Of a stretch of 64,000 nucleotides of DNA, positions 33,922 to 43,480 are shown in pieces; within the stretch, counting starts at the first letter, position 1, and the number at the start of each line of letters is the position of its first letter. The notes beneath the pieces are model-generated. The model saw nothing but the letters and a program-made list of their open reading frames with translations, was not told the origin of the DNA and ran no database searches. The stretch lies in the NCBI RefSeq assembly GCF_000739655.1, contig NZ_BATR01000118.1, forward strand, positions 101,978 to 165,977, read 5' to 3'. A program made the position numbers and the translations under genes. The DNA is from Verrucomicrobium sp. BvORR106 (GTDB taxonomy: Bacteria > Verrucomicrobiota > Verrucomicrobiia > Verrucomicrobiales > Verrucomicrobiaceae).

Positions 33922-34938
33922 ATGAAACGACGCCACTTCCTGCTTCCCCTGGCTCTTCCTGTCCTGGCAGCTTCTTTCCTCGTGCAATGCGGTCCTTCCT
34001 CGGACGGTGGAAGTGGCAAAAAGCCCCGCGTGGCCTACATTGGGAACGCGATTGCCCCTTTTTGGACCATTGCGGAAAAGGGGGCTCGCAAAGCGGGCGC
34101 AGAGTATGGGGTGGAGGTGGAAGTGCGCATGCCACAAGACGGAGCGACCGACCAGAAGCGCATGGTTGAGGAGCTCCTCACCCGGGGCGTGAGTGGTATC
34201 GCCTTCAGCCCGGCCGATCCCAAGAATCAACTGGACCTCATGAAGACGATGGCCAAGCAGACTCACCTGATCACTCAAGACAGTGATGCCCCCGAGTCTC
34301 CCCGCCTTTGTTTCGTCGGGATGGACAACTATCAAGCGGGCCGCCTTTGCGGGAAGCTGATCAAGGAGGCCATGCCCGATGGAGGCAGCGTGATGTTCTT
34401 TGTTGGTCGGGCCGGCCAGCTCAATGCCAAGGAGCGCCGTCAGGGCTGTGTGGATGAGCTTCTAGGCCGCCCAGAGGGTGAACGGCACGATGATCCGCCA
34501 GATGCCGAAGTGAAGGGCGAAAAGTACACCGTGCTCGGTACCCGGACGGACGAGGTGGATTTTGCCAAGGCCAAATCCAATGTGCAGGACACCATTACCC
34601 GGCATCCCGAGATTGGGTGCCTGGTGGGGCTCTTCTCCTACAACACTCCCAAGATCTATGAGGCGGTGAAGGAGGCCGGGAAATTTGGCAAGGTGAAGAT
34701 CGTGGGCTTTGACGAGGAAGACGATACCTTGCGCGGCATCCAGGAGGGCAATATCTACGCGACGGTCGTGCAGAACCCTTATCAGTACGGGCACGAGAGC
34801 GTCCGCATCCTGGCGGCCCTGGCCAAGGGGGACAAGAGCGTCATCCCTGCCAGCAAGTTTGTTGAGGTGCCGGCCAAGGCGGTCAAAAAGGGTGATGTGG
34901 ACGCTTTCTGGGCGGAGCTGAAAAAGCTGGTGCAGTAG
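33922..34938 (+). CDS. Sugar ABC transporter substrate-binding protein
   Basis: 338 residues from MKRRHFLLPLALPVL at 33922. The signal peptide ends near LAASFLVQC; Gln before the Cys is unusual for a lipobox, so lipidation is uncertain. The periplasmic binding domain (type 1, ribose-like) shows PRVAYIGNAIAPFWTIAEKGARKAG, GVSGIAFSPADP, LCFVGMDNYQAGRLCGKLI and VKIVGFDEEDDTLRGIQEGN. It delivers a sugar to the following ATPase and permease. Start of the operon. Confidence 0.94.
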   Translation: MKRRHFLLPLALPVLAASFLVQCGPSSDGGSGKKPRVAYIGNAIAPFWTIAEKGARKAGAEYGVEVEVRMPQDGATDQKRMVEELLTRGVSGIAFSPADPKNQLDLMKTMAKQTHLITQDSDAPESPRLCFVGMDNYQAGRLCGKLIKEAMPDGGSVMFFVGRAGQLNAKERRQGCVDELLGRPEGERHDDPPDAEVKGEKYTVLGTRTDEVDFAKAKSNVQDTITRHPEIGCLVGLFSYNTPKIYEAVKEAGKFGKVKIVGFDEEDDTLRGIQEGNIYATVVQNPYQYGHESVRILAALAKGDKSVIPASKFVEVPAKAVKKGDVDAFWAELKKLVQ

Positions 34939-34949
34939 CAAGCAGCATC

Positions 34950-36455
34950 ATGAGTGATTTGCTCTCAGCGCAGAACCTTTTCAAACAGTTCCCCGGGGTG
35001 CGGGCTCTGGATAATGTGAGCCTGACGGTGGCGCACCAGGAACTCGTGGCCGTGATCGGCGAAAACGGGGCGGGGAAGAGCACGCTCATGAAGATCCTGG
35101 CTGGGCTGCAGTCTCCTGATCGGGGGCAGATCCATTTTGAGGGGCAAGCAGTCGTTCTCTCTGGAGTGCAGGCAGCCCAGTCACTGGGCATTGCTCTGAT
35201 TCACCAGGAACTGGTGTTGGCCGACAATCTGGACGCGGCTGGTAACATCTTCCTGGGCAGGGAACCGCGCCGGGGCATTTTCATCCAGCGAGAGGTCATG
35301 CGGGAGAAGGCCCAGAGGCTGTTGGATCAGCTCGGCGCAGGATTCGCCGCCACCACGCCGGTCTCAGAGTTGTCCCTTGGTCAGCGTCAGATGGTGGAGA
35401 TCGCCAAAGCGCTCTCGCTGGATGCCAAGCTGCTCATCATGGATGAGCCCACCTCCAGCCTGTCTATGAGAGAGACGGAGAACCTGTTTCGAGTCATCGC
35501 CGGATTGAGGAAGGCCGGGCTGAGCATCCTCTATATCTCGCATCGGCTCGGAGAAGTGAAACACCTGGCAGATCGTGTGGTGGCCCTCCGGGATGGGAGG
35601 AATGCGGGCGGGCTCTCGCGTGAGGAAATAACCCACGATGCCATGGTCCGTCTCATGGTGGGGAGGGATCTTTCCGGCGCCCGACCTGTGGAGGCAAGGC
35701 CTCCTGGCGAGGTGGTGCTGGAGGTCAAGTCTCTGCGTACTCAGGCCTTTCCGGCCCATGAGGTGAGCTTTCAGATCTGCCGGGGGGAGATGGTTGGCCT
35801 GGCTGGTCTGGTCGGAGCCGGTCGCACGGAGGTGTTGCGCGCCTTGTTTGGCGTGGAGCCTCCGCTGGCCGGGGAGGTGCAAGTGGCTGGCAAGGCGCTG
35901 CTCGCTCGTCATCCGGAGGAAGCGTTGGCGGCCGGTCTGGCGCTGGTGCCAGAGGACCGCAAAGCGCTAGGCGTCTTCCTGGAGGAGTCCGTGCAGTGGA
36001 ATGTGGCTCTGACCACCCTCAAGCGTGATGCCAAAGGGGGAGTGCTCGTGAATGAGAAGGCGGGAGCCGCGCTGACTGAGGAACTGGGGAGACAGTTGCG
36101 AATCAAAGCCGCCTCTCCTGACACCCTGGTCGGCACCTTGTCCGGTGGAAATCAGCAGAAGGTGGTCTTGGGCAAGTGGCTGGCGCTTGCCCCCAAGGTG
36201 TTGCTTCTGGACGAACCCACCCGCGGGATCGATGTGGGAGCCAAGGCGGAAATCTACCAGTTGATGGAGAAGCTGGCCGCTGAGGGCATGGCCGTGCTTT
36301 TCGCCAGCAGTGAGCTGGAGGAAGTGCTGGCCATTTCGGACCGCGTGCTTGTGATGCACGAGGGACGGTTGAGCGGGGAACTTTCGCGGGCGGAGGCCAC
36401 GGAGGAGCGCATCATGGAACTGGCGACGGGGCTCTCCCGTTCCGACCTGGGCTGA
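34950..36455 (+). CDS. Sugar ABC transporter ATP-binding protein (RbsA/MglA type)
   Basis: 501 residues with two ABC domains, the usual length. First domain: Walker [10 protein letters not shown] at 37-45, signature [15 protein letters not shown], Walker [13 protein letters not shown] near 154-165. Second domain: degenerate Walker [15 protein letters not shown], intact signature [16 protein letters not shown] near 396, Walker [16 protein letters not shown]. This asymmetry is normal for carbohydrate importers. Twelve bases after the binding protein. Confidence 0.96.
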   Translation: MSDLLSAQNLFKQFPGVRALDNVSLTVAHQELVAVIGENGAGKSTLMKILAGLQSPDRGQIHFEGQAVVLSGVQAAQSLGIALIHQELVLADNLDAAGNIFLGREPRRGIFIQREVMREKAQRLLDQLGAGFAATTPVSELSLGQRQMVEIAKALSLDAKLLIMDEPTSSLSMRETENLFRVIAGLRKAGLSILYISHRLGEVKHLADRVVALRDGRNAGGLSREEITHDAMVRLMVGRDLSGARPVEARPPGEVVLEVKSLRTQAFPAHEVSFQICRGEMVGLAGLVGAGRTEVLRALFGVEPPLAGEVQVAGKALLARHPEEALAAGLALVPEDRKALGVFLEESVQWNVALTTLKRDAKGGVLVNEKAGAALTEELGRQLRIKAASPDTLVGTLSGGNQQKVVLGKWLALAPKVLLLDEPTRGIDVGAKAEIYQLMEKLAAEGMAVLFASSELEEVLAISDRVLVMHEGRLSGELSRAEATEERIMELATGLSRSDLG

Positions 36456-36476
36456 CAATGAGATCTATTCAATGCT

Positions 36477-37463
36477 ATGAAGAAAAACTTGGGAATCAGT
36501 CTGCTCTTGCTACTCGTGTGCGTGGCCACCGCATTGGGCAATCCCAATTTCCTGATACCCTACAATGCCGAGAACCTCCTCAACTGGGTGTCGCTCTACG
36601 CGATCATCGGGGTGGGGGTCTCTTTTGTAATCATTACCGGGGGCATTGATCTCAGCATCGGTAGCGTTGTTGGTCTCGTGGGTACCATGCTGGCGTGGTT
36701 GTTGACGAAGAAGGGATGGTCTGTGCCTGCGGCGCTCCTGGTCACGGTGATCCTGTCTGCCGTCATCGGGCTCGTGCACGGTCTGCTCATCACCAAGGTC
36801 AGGCTGCAACCGTTTGTGGTGACCTTGTGCGGCCTCCTCATTTATCGAGGGGTGGCACGTTGGCTTGTGCACGATGGAACGCTTGGTTTTGGAACGGCCT
36901 ATGATGGCCTGCGCTGGTTTTCCAACGGGCGCATCGATCTGCCGTTCCTTGGGGACTACCGCCTTCCCGTGCCCTTGGTGATTCTGACAGTCCTGGCGGG
37001 TTTGGCCGCCGTGTTCTTGAACAAGACAGTCTGGGGCAGGCATTTGTTTGCGCTGGGGCGGAGTGAGGAGGCAGCGCGGTACAGCGGCATCCGCACGGAC
37101 CGGTTGGTCATCGTATCCTACGTTCTGTGTTCCACCTTTGCCGGCATCGGCGGCATCCTTTTCGCGCTGGATGTCAACACCGTGCAGCCAGCATCACAGG
37201 GGAACTTTTATGAGCTCTATGCCATCGCTGCCGCTGTGCTGGGAGGCTGCAGCTTGCGGGGTGGGGAAGGTGGGATTTTGGGCGTTATCATTGGCACTGC
37301 CCTGATCCGGATCCTGATCAACTCCATCAACATTCTTGGCATCGCCACACAGCTGGAGTTTGTCATTCTCGGGGTCGTGATTCTCCTGAGCGCTATCACT
37401 GATGAGGTCATTCGTCGCAACCGGGGGCGCAGACAGCTCAAAACAGCAACGCCGACAGGCTGA
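36477..37463 (+). CDS. Sugar ABC transporter permease (RbsC type)
   Basis: 328 residues with about nine membrane segments. The BPD_transp_2 family motif region is [15 protein letters not shown] near residues 60-75, and the cytoplasmic loop [14 protein letters not shown] fits the ATPase-contact EAA-like loop. It completes the importer with the two preceding genes, 22 bases after the ATPase. The sugar (ribose, xylose or other) cannot be told from sequence. Confidence 0.95.
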   Translation: MKKNLGISLLLLLVCVATALGNPNFLIPYNAENLLNWVSLYAIIGVGVSFVIITGGIDLSIGSVVGLVGTMLAWLLTKKGWSVPAALLVTVILSAVIGLVHGLLITKVRLQPFVVTLCGLLIYRGVARWLVHDGTLGFGTAYDGLRWFSNGRIDLPFLGDYRLPVPLVILTVLAGLAAVFLNKTVWGRHLFALGRSEEAARYSGIRTDRLVIVSYVLCSTFAGIGGILFALDVNTVQPASQGNFYELYAIAAAVLGGCSLRGGEGGILGVIIGTALIRILINSINILGIATQLEFVILGVVILLSAITDEVIRRNRGRRQLKTATPTG

Positions 37464-37495
37464 TCGGGTACTCCCGGTATCAGGCCTGTCGGCGT
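37449..37495. terminator. Large imperfect hairpin between convergent genes
   Basis: Arms ACGCCGACAGGC and GCCTGTCGGCGT pair perfectly, and the inner part (TGATCGGG against CCCGGTATCA) extends the stem with mismatches. It covers the permease stop and ends 23 bases short of the convergent lipoprotein stop. T-rich sequence follows only weakly, on the minus strand. Probable bidirectional terminator. Confidence 0.5.
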
Positions 37496-37517
37496 CCGTC
37501 GGTGGGAAAATGGTTCT

Positions 37518-37805
37518 CTACTTCTGCTCGCGGGTGGCCTCGGCCTCGCGTTTGAGAGCTTCAGCCTTGGCTTCTGCCTCCTTGCGGGTTGCTTCGGCGT
37601 TCAAATCGTTGATCTTTTTGGCGTCTTCGATCGCATCTGCGTGCTGTTCGCCCTCTTTCTTGGTGGCTTTGGCCTGTTCCTCCAGAGCATCAGCCTTGTT
37701 TTCGAGACTGCGTTCGCGAGCCTGTTCCTGTTTGGAGTCACAAGACACCAGCATCGTGGACACGGCGGCGAGGGAGACAGCAAGGAGAGTGGGAATGGTC
37801 TTCAT
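37518..37805 (-). CDS. Small coiled-coil lipoprotein
   Basis: 95 residues from MKTIPTLLAVSL at 37805. The lipobox LVSC ends the signal peptide, and everything after the Cys is a highly charged, Ala/Glu/Lys-rich helix (LENKADALEEQAKATKKEG, ATRKEAEAKAEALKREAEA) with heptad spacing, resembling Lpp-type envelope lipoproteins. A longer in-frame extension to 38009 is not credible. Convergent with the ABC operon. Function unknown. Confidence 0.75.
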   Translation of the reverse strand: MKTIPTLLAVSLAAVSTMLVSCDSKQEQARERSLENKADALEEQAKATKKEGEQHADAIEDAKKINDLNAEATRKEAEAKAEALKREAEATREQK

Positions 37806-38010
37806 GCCTGAGGATCGGGGGCTGCCATGGCCCTGGTGGCAAAAAGGTGTCGGGAATGCGCATATTTTATGATTTCCCAGAGGTGGACCATGGAACGTGA
37901 CGGAATTTCCTGCAAAAACGGGATGCCAACAGGCCAGGGAAGCGTAAGCATGCAGATCACGCCTGAGGCGTGTGTTTTCCGTATCGTCAGTTCCGCTCTT
38001 TGTCTCCACG

Positions 38011-39171
38011 ATGTCCCAGATTGCCCAGACTTCTTTTGACCCCGCCCGTGTCGCTACGCCCGCTTATGTGGTGGACCTCGCCCTGCTGAAGAAGAACCTC
38101 ACCCTGCTGCAACAGGTGCAGGAAACGTCTGGAGCAAAGATCCTGCTGGCCCTCAAGGGCTTCTCCATGTTCTCCACTTTTGGTCTGGTGCGTGAGTACC
38201 TGCAGGGTTGTTGTGCGAGCGGCCTCAACGAGGCGCTGCTGGCCCACCACGAGTTTGGCAAGGAAGTGCACGTCTATTGCCCGGCCTTTAAAGAGGCAGA
38301 GATGGAGCAGATCCTGCCGATTGCGTGCCACATCTCCTTCAACTCCTTGGCCCAATGGCAGCGTTTCAAACCGGTGTTGGAAGCCGCGGAAGGCAATCGC
38401 CCCAGCCCCGGGCTTCGGGTGAATCCTGAACTCTCCACGGTGGAGGTTGCCCTCTATGATCCTTGTTCTCCGGGGTGCCGTCTGGGGACCCGTGATATCG
38501 AACTGGAAGACGCAGATTTGACTGGCCTCGAAGGGCTACACTTCCACGCGCTTTGTGAACAGAATTCCGACGTTCTGGAGCGGGTGATCGAGTCCGTAGA
38601 ACGCCGTTTCCCCAAATTTCTCAAGCAGGTGAAATGGGTCAATATGGGAGGTGGCCACCACATCACCAAGCCCGGCTATGATGTGGAGCGCCTGGTGCGA
38701 GTCGTGAAGGCTTTCCGTGAGCGTCACAATGTGGAGGTCTATCTGGAGCCTGGTGAAGCCATCGCGCTGAACACCGGCTATTTGGTCACCTCGGTGCTGG
38801 ACATTGTGGGGGCCGAGGAAAAGACCGCTATTCTCGATACCTCCGCTACTTGCCACATGCCGGATGTGCTGGAGATGCCGTATCGCCCGCAGATCATTGG
38901 GGCCGGTCTGCCCAGTGAGCATTCGCACACCTATAAGCTGGGGGGCACCTCCTGCCTGGCGGGAGATGTGATCGGGGCCTATTCCTTCCCTGAGCCGCTG
39001 CAACTCGGTCAAAAACTCGTCTTCACGGACATGGGCCACTACACGATGGTCAAGACCACCACCTTCAACGGCGTGCCTCATCCGGACATTGATACCTATG
39101 ACCCCGCTACCGACGAGCTGCGGGTGGTGCGCCGCTTTGGTTACGAAGACTTCCGGAACCGGTTGTCATAG
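38011..39171 (+). CDS. nspC: Carboxynorspermidine decarboxylase
   Basis: 386 residues from MSQIAQTSFDPARV at 38011. A fold-type III PLP enzyme of the alanine racemase-like barrel group that decarboxylates carboxy(nor)spermidine, the last step of the alternative spermidine route. PLP-binding Lys49 lies in LLALKGFSMF. Family blocks: FHALCEQNSD, WVNMGGGHHITKPGYD, EPGEAIALNTGYL, and the substrate-carboxyl region CHMPDVLEMPYRP. No carboxynorspermidine synthase gene is in the window. Confidence 0.95.
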   Translation: MSQIAQTSFDPARVATPAYVVDLALLKKNLTLLQQVQETSGAKILLALKGFSMFSTFGLVREYLQGCCASGLNEALLAHHEFGKEVHVYCPAFKEAEMEQILPIACHISFNSLAQWQRFKPVLEAAEGNRPSPGLRVNPELSTVEVALYDPCSPGCRLGTRDIELEDADLTGLEGLHFHALCEQNSDVLERVIESVERRFPKFLKQVKWVNMGGGHHITKPGYDVERLVRVVKAFRERHNVEVYLEPGEAIALNTGYLVTSVLDIVGAEEKTAILDTSATCHMPDVLEMPYRPQIIGAGLPSEHSHTYKLGGTSCLAGDVIGAYSFPEPLQLGQKLVFTDMGHYTMVKTTTFNGVPHPDIDTYDPATDELRVVRRFGYEDFRNRLS

Positions 39172-39268
39172 GGGCAAGGGCAGGGGAACCGGGAAAAAAG
39201 ACCATTGCTAGATTTTCCTCTTCCTGCCAGACTCATCCCACCCGGAGGACTCCCCGGTACTTACCACT

Positions 39269-39715
39269 ATGAGCCTGCTAGGAGATCTGGCGCGCCAGCT
39301 AATGAGTGGCGCGCCTGGAGAGGAAAGTGAACTCACGCCCGGAGCCAACGCCCCGGGAAGCCCTAATCTCGTGCAACTGGGCATTGCACTGGTCAATCAA
39401 TCCGGGGGACTCGACGGTCTGATTGCGAAATTCCAACAAGGTGGCCTGGGAGATCTGATTTCGTCCTGGGTGGGGAAAGGGGGCAATCTGCCCGTTAGCG
39501 GGGAGCAAATCATGCAGGTGCTGGGCCGAGGTCAGGTGCAGCAAATTGCTGAGGAGACCGGTACCGACACCCAAACGGCAGCAAGTGGACTGGCCCAGAT
39601 CCTTCCAGGACTGGTTGACCAGCTCACTCCCCATGGCGAATCCGTATCAGGAAGTGCCCTGCAACAGGGGCTGCAAAGTCTGTTAGGAGGTGACCTGAAG
39701 AAATTCTTCGGTTAA
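39269..39715 (+). CDS. YidB-like (DUF937) protein
   Basis: 148 residues. The pattern LVNQSGGLDGLIAKFQQGGLGDLISSWVGKGGNLPVSGEQIMQVLG at residues 49-93 is the DUF937/YidB core, followed by EETGTDTQTAASGLAQILPGLVDQLTPHG. Members are small helical proteins of unknown function. No signal peptide. About 100 bases after nspC. Confidence 0.9.
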   Translation: MSLLGDLARQLMSGAPGEESELTPGANAPGSPNLVQLGIALVNQSGGLDGLIAKFQQGGLGDLISSWVGKGGNLPVSGEQIMQVLGRGQVQQIAEETGTDTQTAASGLAQILPGLVDQLTPHGESVSGSALQQGLQSLLGGDLKKFFG

Positions 39716-39783
39716 ATGCATGCAAAAGAAAGTGCGTGGGCGGCGTTGGACAAATTCCGCCCACGAAATTGTACAACCAATCC

Positions 39784-40587
39784 ATGAAATCCAAGCTCAT
39801 CCTCACTCTTCTCGCCACGGCCACGGTCGGGCTTTATGCCGCAAAAGAAGAAGCTGCGAAGGCCATCCCCAAGGAAGCCTTCGGAGTCTATAGCTTCGAA
39901 GATGCCCAGAAGCAGTCCGCTAAAAAGAAGGATCCCATCGTGTTTCTGCTTGTGAACGAGCGGACCGAGGACGCCAAGGTGGAGGGCGCGGGCAAGATCG
40001 CCTATTGGGGTCTTGAGAAGGACAACACCGTCGTGGTGTTGCGGCCCAACTCCGCCGGGGAGTGGGCTCGGCGCTTGCCGGCAGCCCTGCCTGGAGCAAT
40101 TAACGCCAAGGATTTGGGCAAAGAATATCCCCGCTTGGTCGCGATGGACCACACCGGGAGTGTGGTGTTGACCTCGGTGGCTGCGGCCAAGCTCATCGAC
40201 GGTGGCGAAGATGCAGTGAAGACGCTCAACAAAGAAATCAAAGAGCTGGCCAAGAATCCGCCCAAGCCGACCGCTGCCGCTCCTGCGACAGCCCCGGGTG
40301 CGACCCCTGCCGCAACCCCAGGTGCAGCACCAACACCTGCTCCTGCGACTCCGGGGGGCGCTCCCACCGCCGCACCTGCTGGCGGCTCAGTAGCCATTCA
40401 AGGTGCCAGCGCAGAAGGCTGGACAAGCTCCGATGGGCGCACGATTCAGGCTACCCTTCTTGAAGTGGCTGCCGACAAAGTGGTGCTCCAGCTCGCCAAC
40501 GGCAACAAAGTGGACGTGCCTCTGGCTAAACTGAATGACGCCTCCAAAAAGCGTGCGGAAGAGCTCAAGGCGGCCAGCGCGAAGTAA
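39784..40587 (+). CDS. Exported SHD1-like domain protein
   Basis: 267 residues from MKSKLILTLLATATVG at 39784. Domain order: signal peptide, a folded N-terminal domain (about 25-150), a long Ala/Pro/Thr linker (about 160-210), then an SHD1-like domain at the C-terminus (WTSSDGRTIQATLLEVAADKVVLQLANGNKVDVPLAKLND). The last motif is the pattern common in exported proteins of Planctomycetes and Verrucomicrobia. A second protein with this domain is encoded at 59783-60277. Followed by a strong terminator. Confidence 0.85.
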   Translation: MKSKLILTLLATATVGLYAAKEEAAKAIPKEAFGVYSFEDAQKQSAKKKDPIVFLLVNERTEDAKVEGAGKIAYWGLEKDNTVVVLRPNSAGEWARRLPAALPGAINAKDLGKEYPRLVAMDHTGSVVLTSVAAAKLIDGGEDAVKTLNKEIKELAKNPPKPTAAAPATAPGATPAATPGAAPTPAPATPGGAPTAAPAGGSVAIQGASAEGWTSSDGRTIQATLLEVAADKVVLQLANGNKVDVPLAKLNDASKKRAEELKAASAK

Positions 40588-40607
40588 GCGGCCAGACATC
40601 GTTTCAA

Positions 40608-40635
40608 AGGCGCGGAGCAATCCGCGCCTTTTTTT
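40608..40635 (+). terminator. Intrinsic terminator of the SHD1-like gene
   Basis: Perfect 9-bp stem AGGCGCGGA/TCCGCGCCT with a GCAA tetraloop followed by TTTTTTT. Confidence 0.92.
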
Positions 40636-40671
40636 GTCCGTGTTTCACGGATGAATGCGGCGCAGGATCTG

Positions 40672-41016
40672 TCAGGGCTTGGCTGGGATTTCGATTGCTT
40701 CGCATACCTCGCGCCAACCGGGAAATTGCCACACGTTGGGAAAGCCGCTGCACTGCACGGGTTTGACGGGCTGGATGAGGCAGGAGTTTTTGCCTTCCAG
40801 AAAGAAACAAGAACCGTCCCCCTTGTCGATGATGGACAAGTGCTTCCGGTTTGCGCTGAGTCGCGTACGTGTTTGGATGAATTCATCCACCTCCATACCC
40901 ACGTGGCGGGCAATGGCATCGACCTCCTCAGGCGTCACAATCACGTCGCCTGGCCAGCGGCAACAGTTGCCGCAACGCTGGCAGAGGTAGGAGACTTTTG
41001 AGGTGTCAAGCGACAT
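40672..41016 (-). CDS. YkgJ-type cysteine cluster protein
   Basis: About 114 residues from MSLDTSKVSYLCQRC at 41016. A longer frame to 41193 would overlap the divergent gene and is unlikely. The cluster C12-Q-R-C15-G-N-C18-C19 opens the domain, and further Cys are in CFFLEGKNSCLIQP and VQCSGFPN, as in the YkgJ (CxCxxCC, zinc- or iron-chelating) family. Function unknown. Confidence 0.9.
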   Translation of the reverse strand: MSLDTSKVSYLCQRCGNCCRWPGDVIVTPEEVDAIARHVGMEVDEFIQTRTRLSANRKHLSIIDKGDGSCFFLEGKNSCLIQPVKPVQCSGFPNVWQFPGWREVCEAIEIPAKP

Positions 41017-41078
41017 GCGATGGACAGGGACTTTTAGGTTTTCTGCGGTCGTCGGTCCGCTAGAATAGACCGTCTGCC

Positions 41079-41756
41079 ATGATAGCCAGGTTTCCCCAGC
41101 CTTCAACGTCACGCTCATCCGCCGCTGATCCGGACGGCAAGCTGGCGTTGCACAGCGCAGAGACTCGGGCGGAACATGAAGAGAATCTCTCATGGGTGCG
41201 CTGGATGTTCCAGAGCGTGCGTGCCCAGTGTGAGGCCATTCTTTTCCTCACGCACGGCGAGGCGGGACGGCATACCATGATCACAGACTGGGGGGCCTTC
41301 CTGGAGCAGCCCTGGAAAGCGTACATCGCTCCCTGCCTGTTGGAGGCCTGGCGGGCGGCGGACGCGGGCGATCTGGATGCGCTCCTCACAGTAGATGCCC
41401 GGTTGGGACAGCACCTTTCACCTGAGCATCTTTCCCGCAGCCTCTTTGCGGGGGAGCTTCTTCTGAAAAGCACCCGTGGAGCCAAGTATCAGGGAGTGCT
41501 CGGGCATCTGCGGCAGCGGATCGAAGAGGAGGCCCGCGAAGTTCATCTCACGACAGTGTGGGCGGCGGTGTCAGTGGTGTTTCAGCTTCCCGTGGCGGAT
41601 GTGGTGGGGGAATACCTGCGGGAGGAGTGGATGACCTCGACAGGGCGTCACGCTCACCATGCGGATCCTCAGGGCTTGCTCAGTTTCGCTGCCACTGCGC
41701 ATCGGACGCTCCGTGACGCGGGTTTCCATGACCTGCAAATTTGGTCGTCGCCTTGA
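41079..41756 (+). CDS. Helical hypothetical protein, 225 aa
   Basis: No signal peptide, mostly helical. Conspicuous blocks are FLTHGEAGRHTMITDWGAFLEQPWKAYIAPCLLEAW and LLTVDARLGQHLSPEHLSRSLFAGELLL. The order and helical content recall UreF-like urease accessory proteins, but no urease gene is present in the window and the match is weak, so I do not assign the function. Divergent from the YkgJ-type gene. Confidence 0.65.
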   Translation: MIARFPQPSTSRSSAADPDGKLALHSAETRAEHEENLSWVRWMFQSVRAQCEAILFLTHGEAGRHTMITDWGAFLEQPWKAYIAPCLLEAWRAADAGDLDALLTVDARLGQHLSPEHLSRSLFAGELLLKSTRGAKYQGVLGHLRQRIEEEAREVHLTTVWAAVSVVFQLPVADVVGEYLREEWMTSTGRHAHHADPQGLLSFAATAHRTLRDAGFHDLQIWSSP

Positions 41757-41860
41757 GGAGAGAGGAACTCTTCGGTCTGGGATTCTCAATTTCCCGGTTG
41801 TCAGAATTTGGGCGCATGAAGTATGACCTCGTTGCACGTATTCCGGTTTCCGAATCAACC

Positions 41861-42646
41861 ATGAAATCCATCCTCGCTCTTCTGATTTGCACCGCACCTG
41901 TGGCGCTGGCCCAGCAAGCTCCCACCCCCGGCACCAGCCCTGCCAAGACCACGGTCGCGGCAGCCCCTGCACCTGCTCCGAATCCCAAGGTGGCCGTCAC
42001 CCCGGTTGAGCGCCCGGAGCCCGGATGTCAGGCGAGGCACGCTCGGTTCAATGAGATCTCCAGCAAGGGGGAGGCCACCCTGGTGTTTCTGGGTGATTCC
42101 ATCACGCAGGGTTGGGAAGGGGCTGGCAAAGCCGCTTGGGAAAAACACTGGGCTCCGCTCGGCGCGGCCAATTTTGGCATTGGGGGAGACCGCACGGAGC
42201 ACGTGCTCTGGCGTCTCCAGAACGGGAATTTTGACGGCCTTAAACCCAAGCTGGTGGTGCTGATGATTGGCACCAACAATACCGGTCATCAGAATCGGAA
42301 CGGTTACTCGTGCAGTGCGGAGCAGACTGCGGACGGCGTGAAAACCATCATTGCCAAGGTTCAGGAAAAGTGCCCGGGCACGAAGGTCCTGCTGCTGGGT
42401 ATTTTCCCCCGTGGAGCTGACAGCAACGATGCCTACCGCAAGCAGAACACCGCCACCAACAGCCTGATCAAGACATACGCTGACGACAAGTCCATTTTCT
42501 ACATGGACCTCAGTGAAAAATTCCTTCAGTCTGATGGAACGCTCACGCAGGAGATCATGCCTGATCGCCTGCATCTCTCCGCCAAGGGATATGAGATCTG
42601 GGCCGATGCCATTGATGGCAAGGTCAAGGAGCTGATGGGGAGCTAG
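41861..42646 (+). CDS. Exported SGNH/GDSL hydrolase
   Basis: 261 residues from MKSILALLICTAPVALAQQ at 41861, with a signal peptide and an Ala/Pro linker. Catalytic Ser80 lies in VFLGDSITQGW, the oxyanion Gly/Asn in GIGGDRTEHVLWRL and MIGTNNTG, and the Asp235/His238 pair in MPDRLHLSAKGY. This is the PAF-acetylhydrolase-beta-like branch of GDSL enzymes. Probably removes acetyl or other ester groups from extracellular glycans. The nearest coding sequence upstream ends about 100 bases before it. Confidence 0.93.
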   Translation: MKSILALLICTAPVALAQQAPTPGTSPAKTTVAAAPAPAPNPKVAVTPVERPEPGCQARHARFNEISSKGEATLVFLGDSITQGWEGAGKAAWEKHWAPLGAANFGIGGDRTEHVLWRLQNGNFDGLKPKLVVLMIGTNNTGHQNRNGYSCSAEQTADGVKTIIAKVQEKCPGTKVLLLGIFPRGADSNDAYRKQNTATNSLIKTYADDKSIFYMDLSEKFLQSDGTLTQEIMPDRLHLSAKGYEIWADAIDGKVKELMGS

Positions 42647-42736
42647 AGCCGACAAGTCTGCGGCCGCATCACCCCACCACTTGTCCCCAAGCGTACCCTG
42701 TAGCAACCGATCCATCGCGAGCAGCTAGTTTTCGAA

Positions 42737-43480
42737 ATGTCGTCTCTTCCCCGCCTCCATCTCTGGCAAGATCTGGTGCCCCGCGAGGGGCCTCTCAACA
42801 TGGCGTTGGATGAGGCGATGTTGCTGCAGGCGGAAGGGATCTGGATGCGCGTCTATGGCTGGGTGCAGCCGAGCATCAGCATCGGCTTTTCCCAGCCCGT
42901 TTCGGTAATTCCTGAAACTCAGGCCGGGTGGCCCATGGTGCGACGCTGGACGGGTGGGGGAGCGGTGGTGCATGATGGCGACTGGACCTACACCCTGGCT
43001 GCCCCTGCTGGCAGTGATCTCAGTGAGCAGCGCGCGGTGGAGACCTACCGTGAGATTCATGAGGCCATGATTCGTGCGTTGCACGAGGCGGGCTTGGGTG
43101 ACTGCTCTTTGCAGTCGGAGAATACCTCCGACGGCATGGGGGTCTGTTTTGTAGAGCCGGCCAAGTTTGACGTGGTGTGGCAGGGGCAAAAAATTGCCGG
43201 TGCCGCCCAGCGTCGGGCCAAGTCAGGATTTCTTCATCAGGGCACGATCCAGCCGGTGAAATTGCCTGCCAGCTTTGGCCTGTTGTTTGCACGTCAGCTG
43301 GCGATGGAGGTCATCGTCATGGATCAGCAGGAAATGGAAGCCCGGCTCATGCCGGCGGCACGGAATTTGGCGAGAGACAAGTACGCGACTGTGGAGTGGA
43401 CGCTGCATCGGAGCGCGCCTTCGCCTTCACCCGGTCCACTCACGCAGCTTGCGGTCCCAGGCTCCACCGTCCCGTCATGA
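42737..43480 (+). CDS. Lipoate-protein ligase A-like protein
   Basis: 247 residues of the biotin/lipoate ligase (BPL/LplA) fold. The core is MVRRWTGGGAVVHDGDWTYTL at residues 67-87, and the catalytic-Lys-type segment FDVVWQGQKIAGAAQRRAK follows. It would attach lipoate, or transfer octanoyl groups, to lipoyl domains. The C-terminal accessory domain is not apparent, so it may be an octanoyltransferase (LipM-like) rather than a full ligase. Its stop overlaps the start of the next gene (ATGA), so the two are coupled. Confidence 0.88.
   Translation: MSSLPRLHLWQDLVPREGPLNMALDEAMLLQAEGIWMRVYGWVQPSISIGFSQPVSVIPETQAGWPMVRRWTGGGAVVHDGDWTYTLAAPAGSDLSEQRAVETYREIHEAMIRALHEAGLGDCSLQSENTSDGMGVCFVEPAKFDVVWQGQKIAGAAQRRAKSGFLHQGTIQPVKLPASFGLLFARQLAMEVIVMDQQEMEARLMPAARNLARDKYATVEWTLHRSAPSPSPGPLTQLAVPGSTVPS

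Noticed and set aside
33784..34335. N-terminal extension of the flotillin frame
   Set aside because: It would run across the divergent promoter region and into the sugar-binding protein gene; the start at 33783 opens directly into the membrane segment expected for flotillins.
40249..40380. Ala/Pro/Thr-rich stretch looked like a tandem repeat
   Set aside because: It is the low-complexity linker of the SHD1-like protein, not a separate repeat element.
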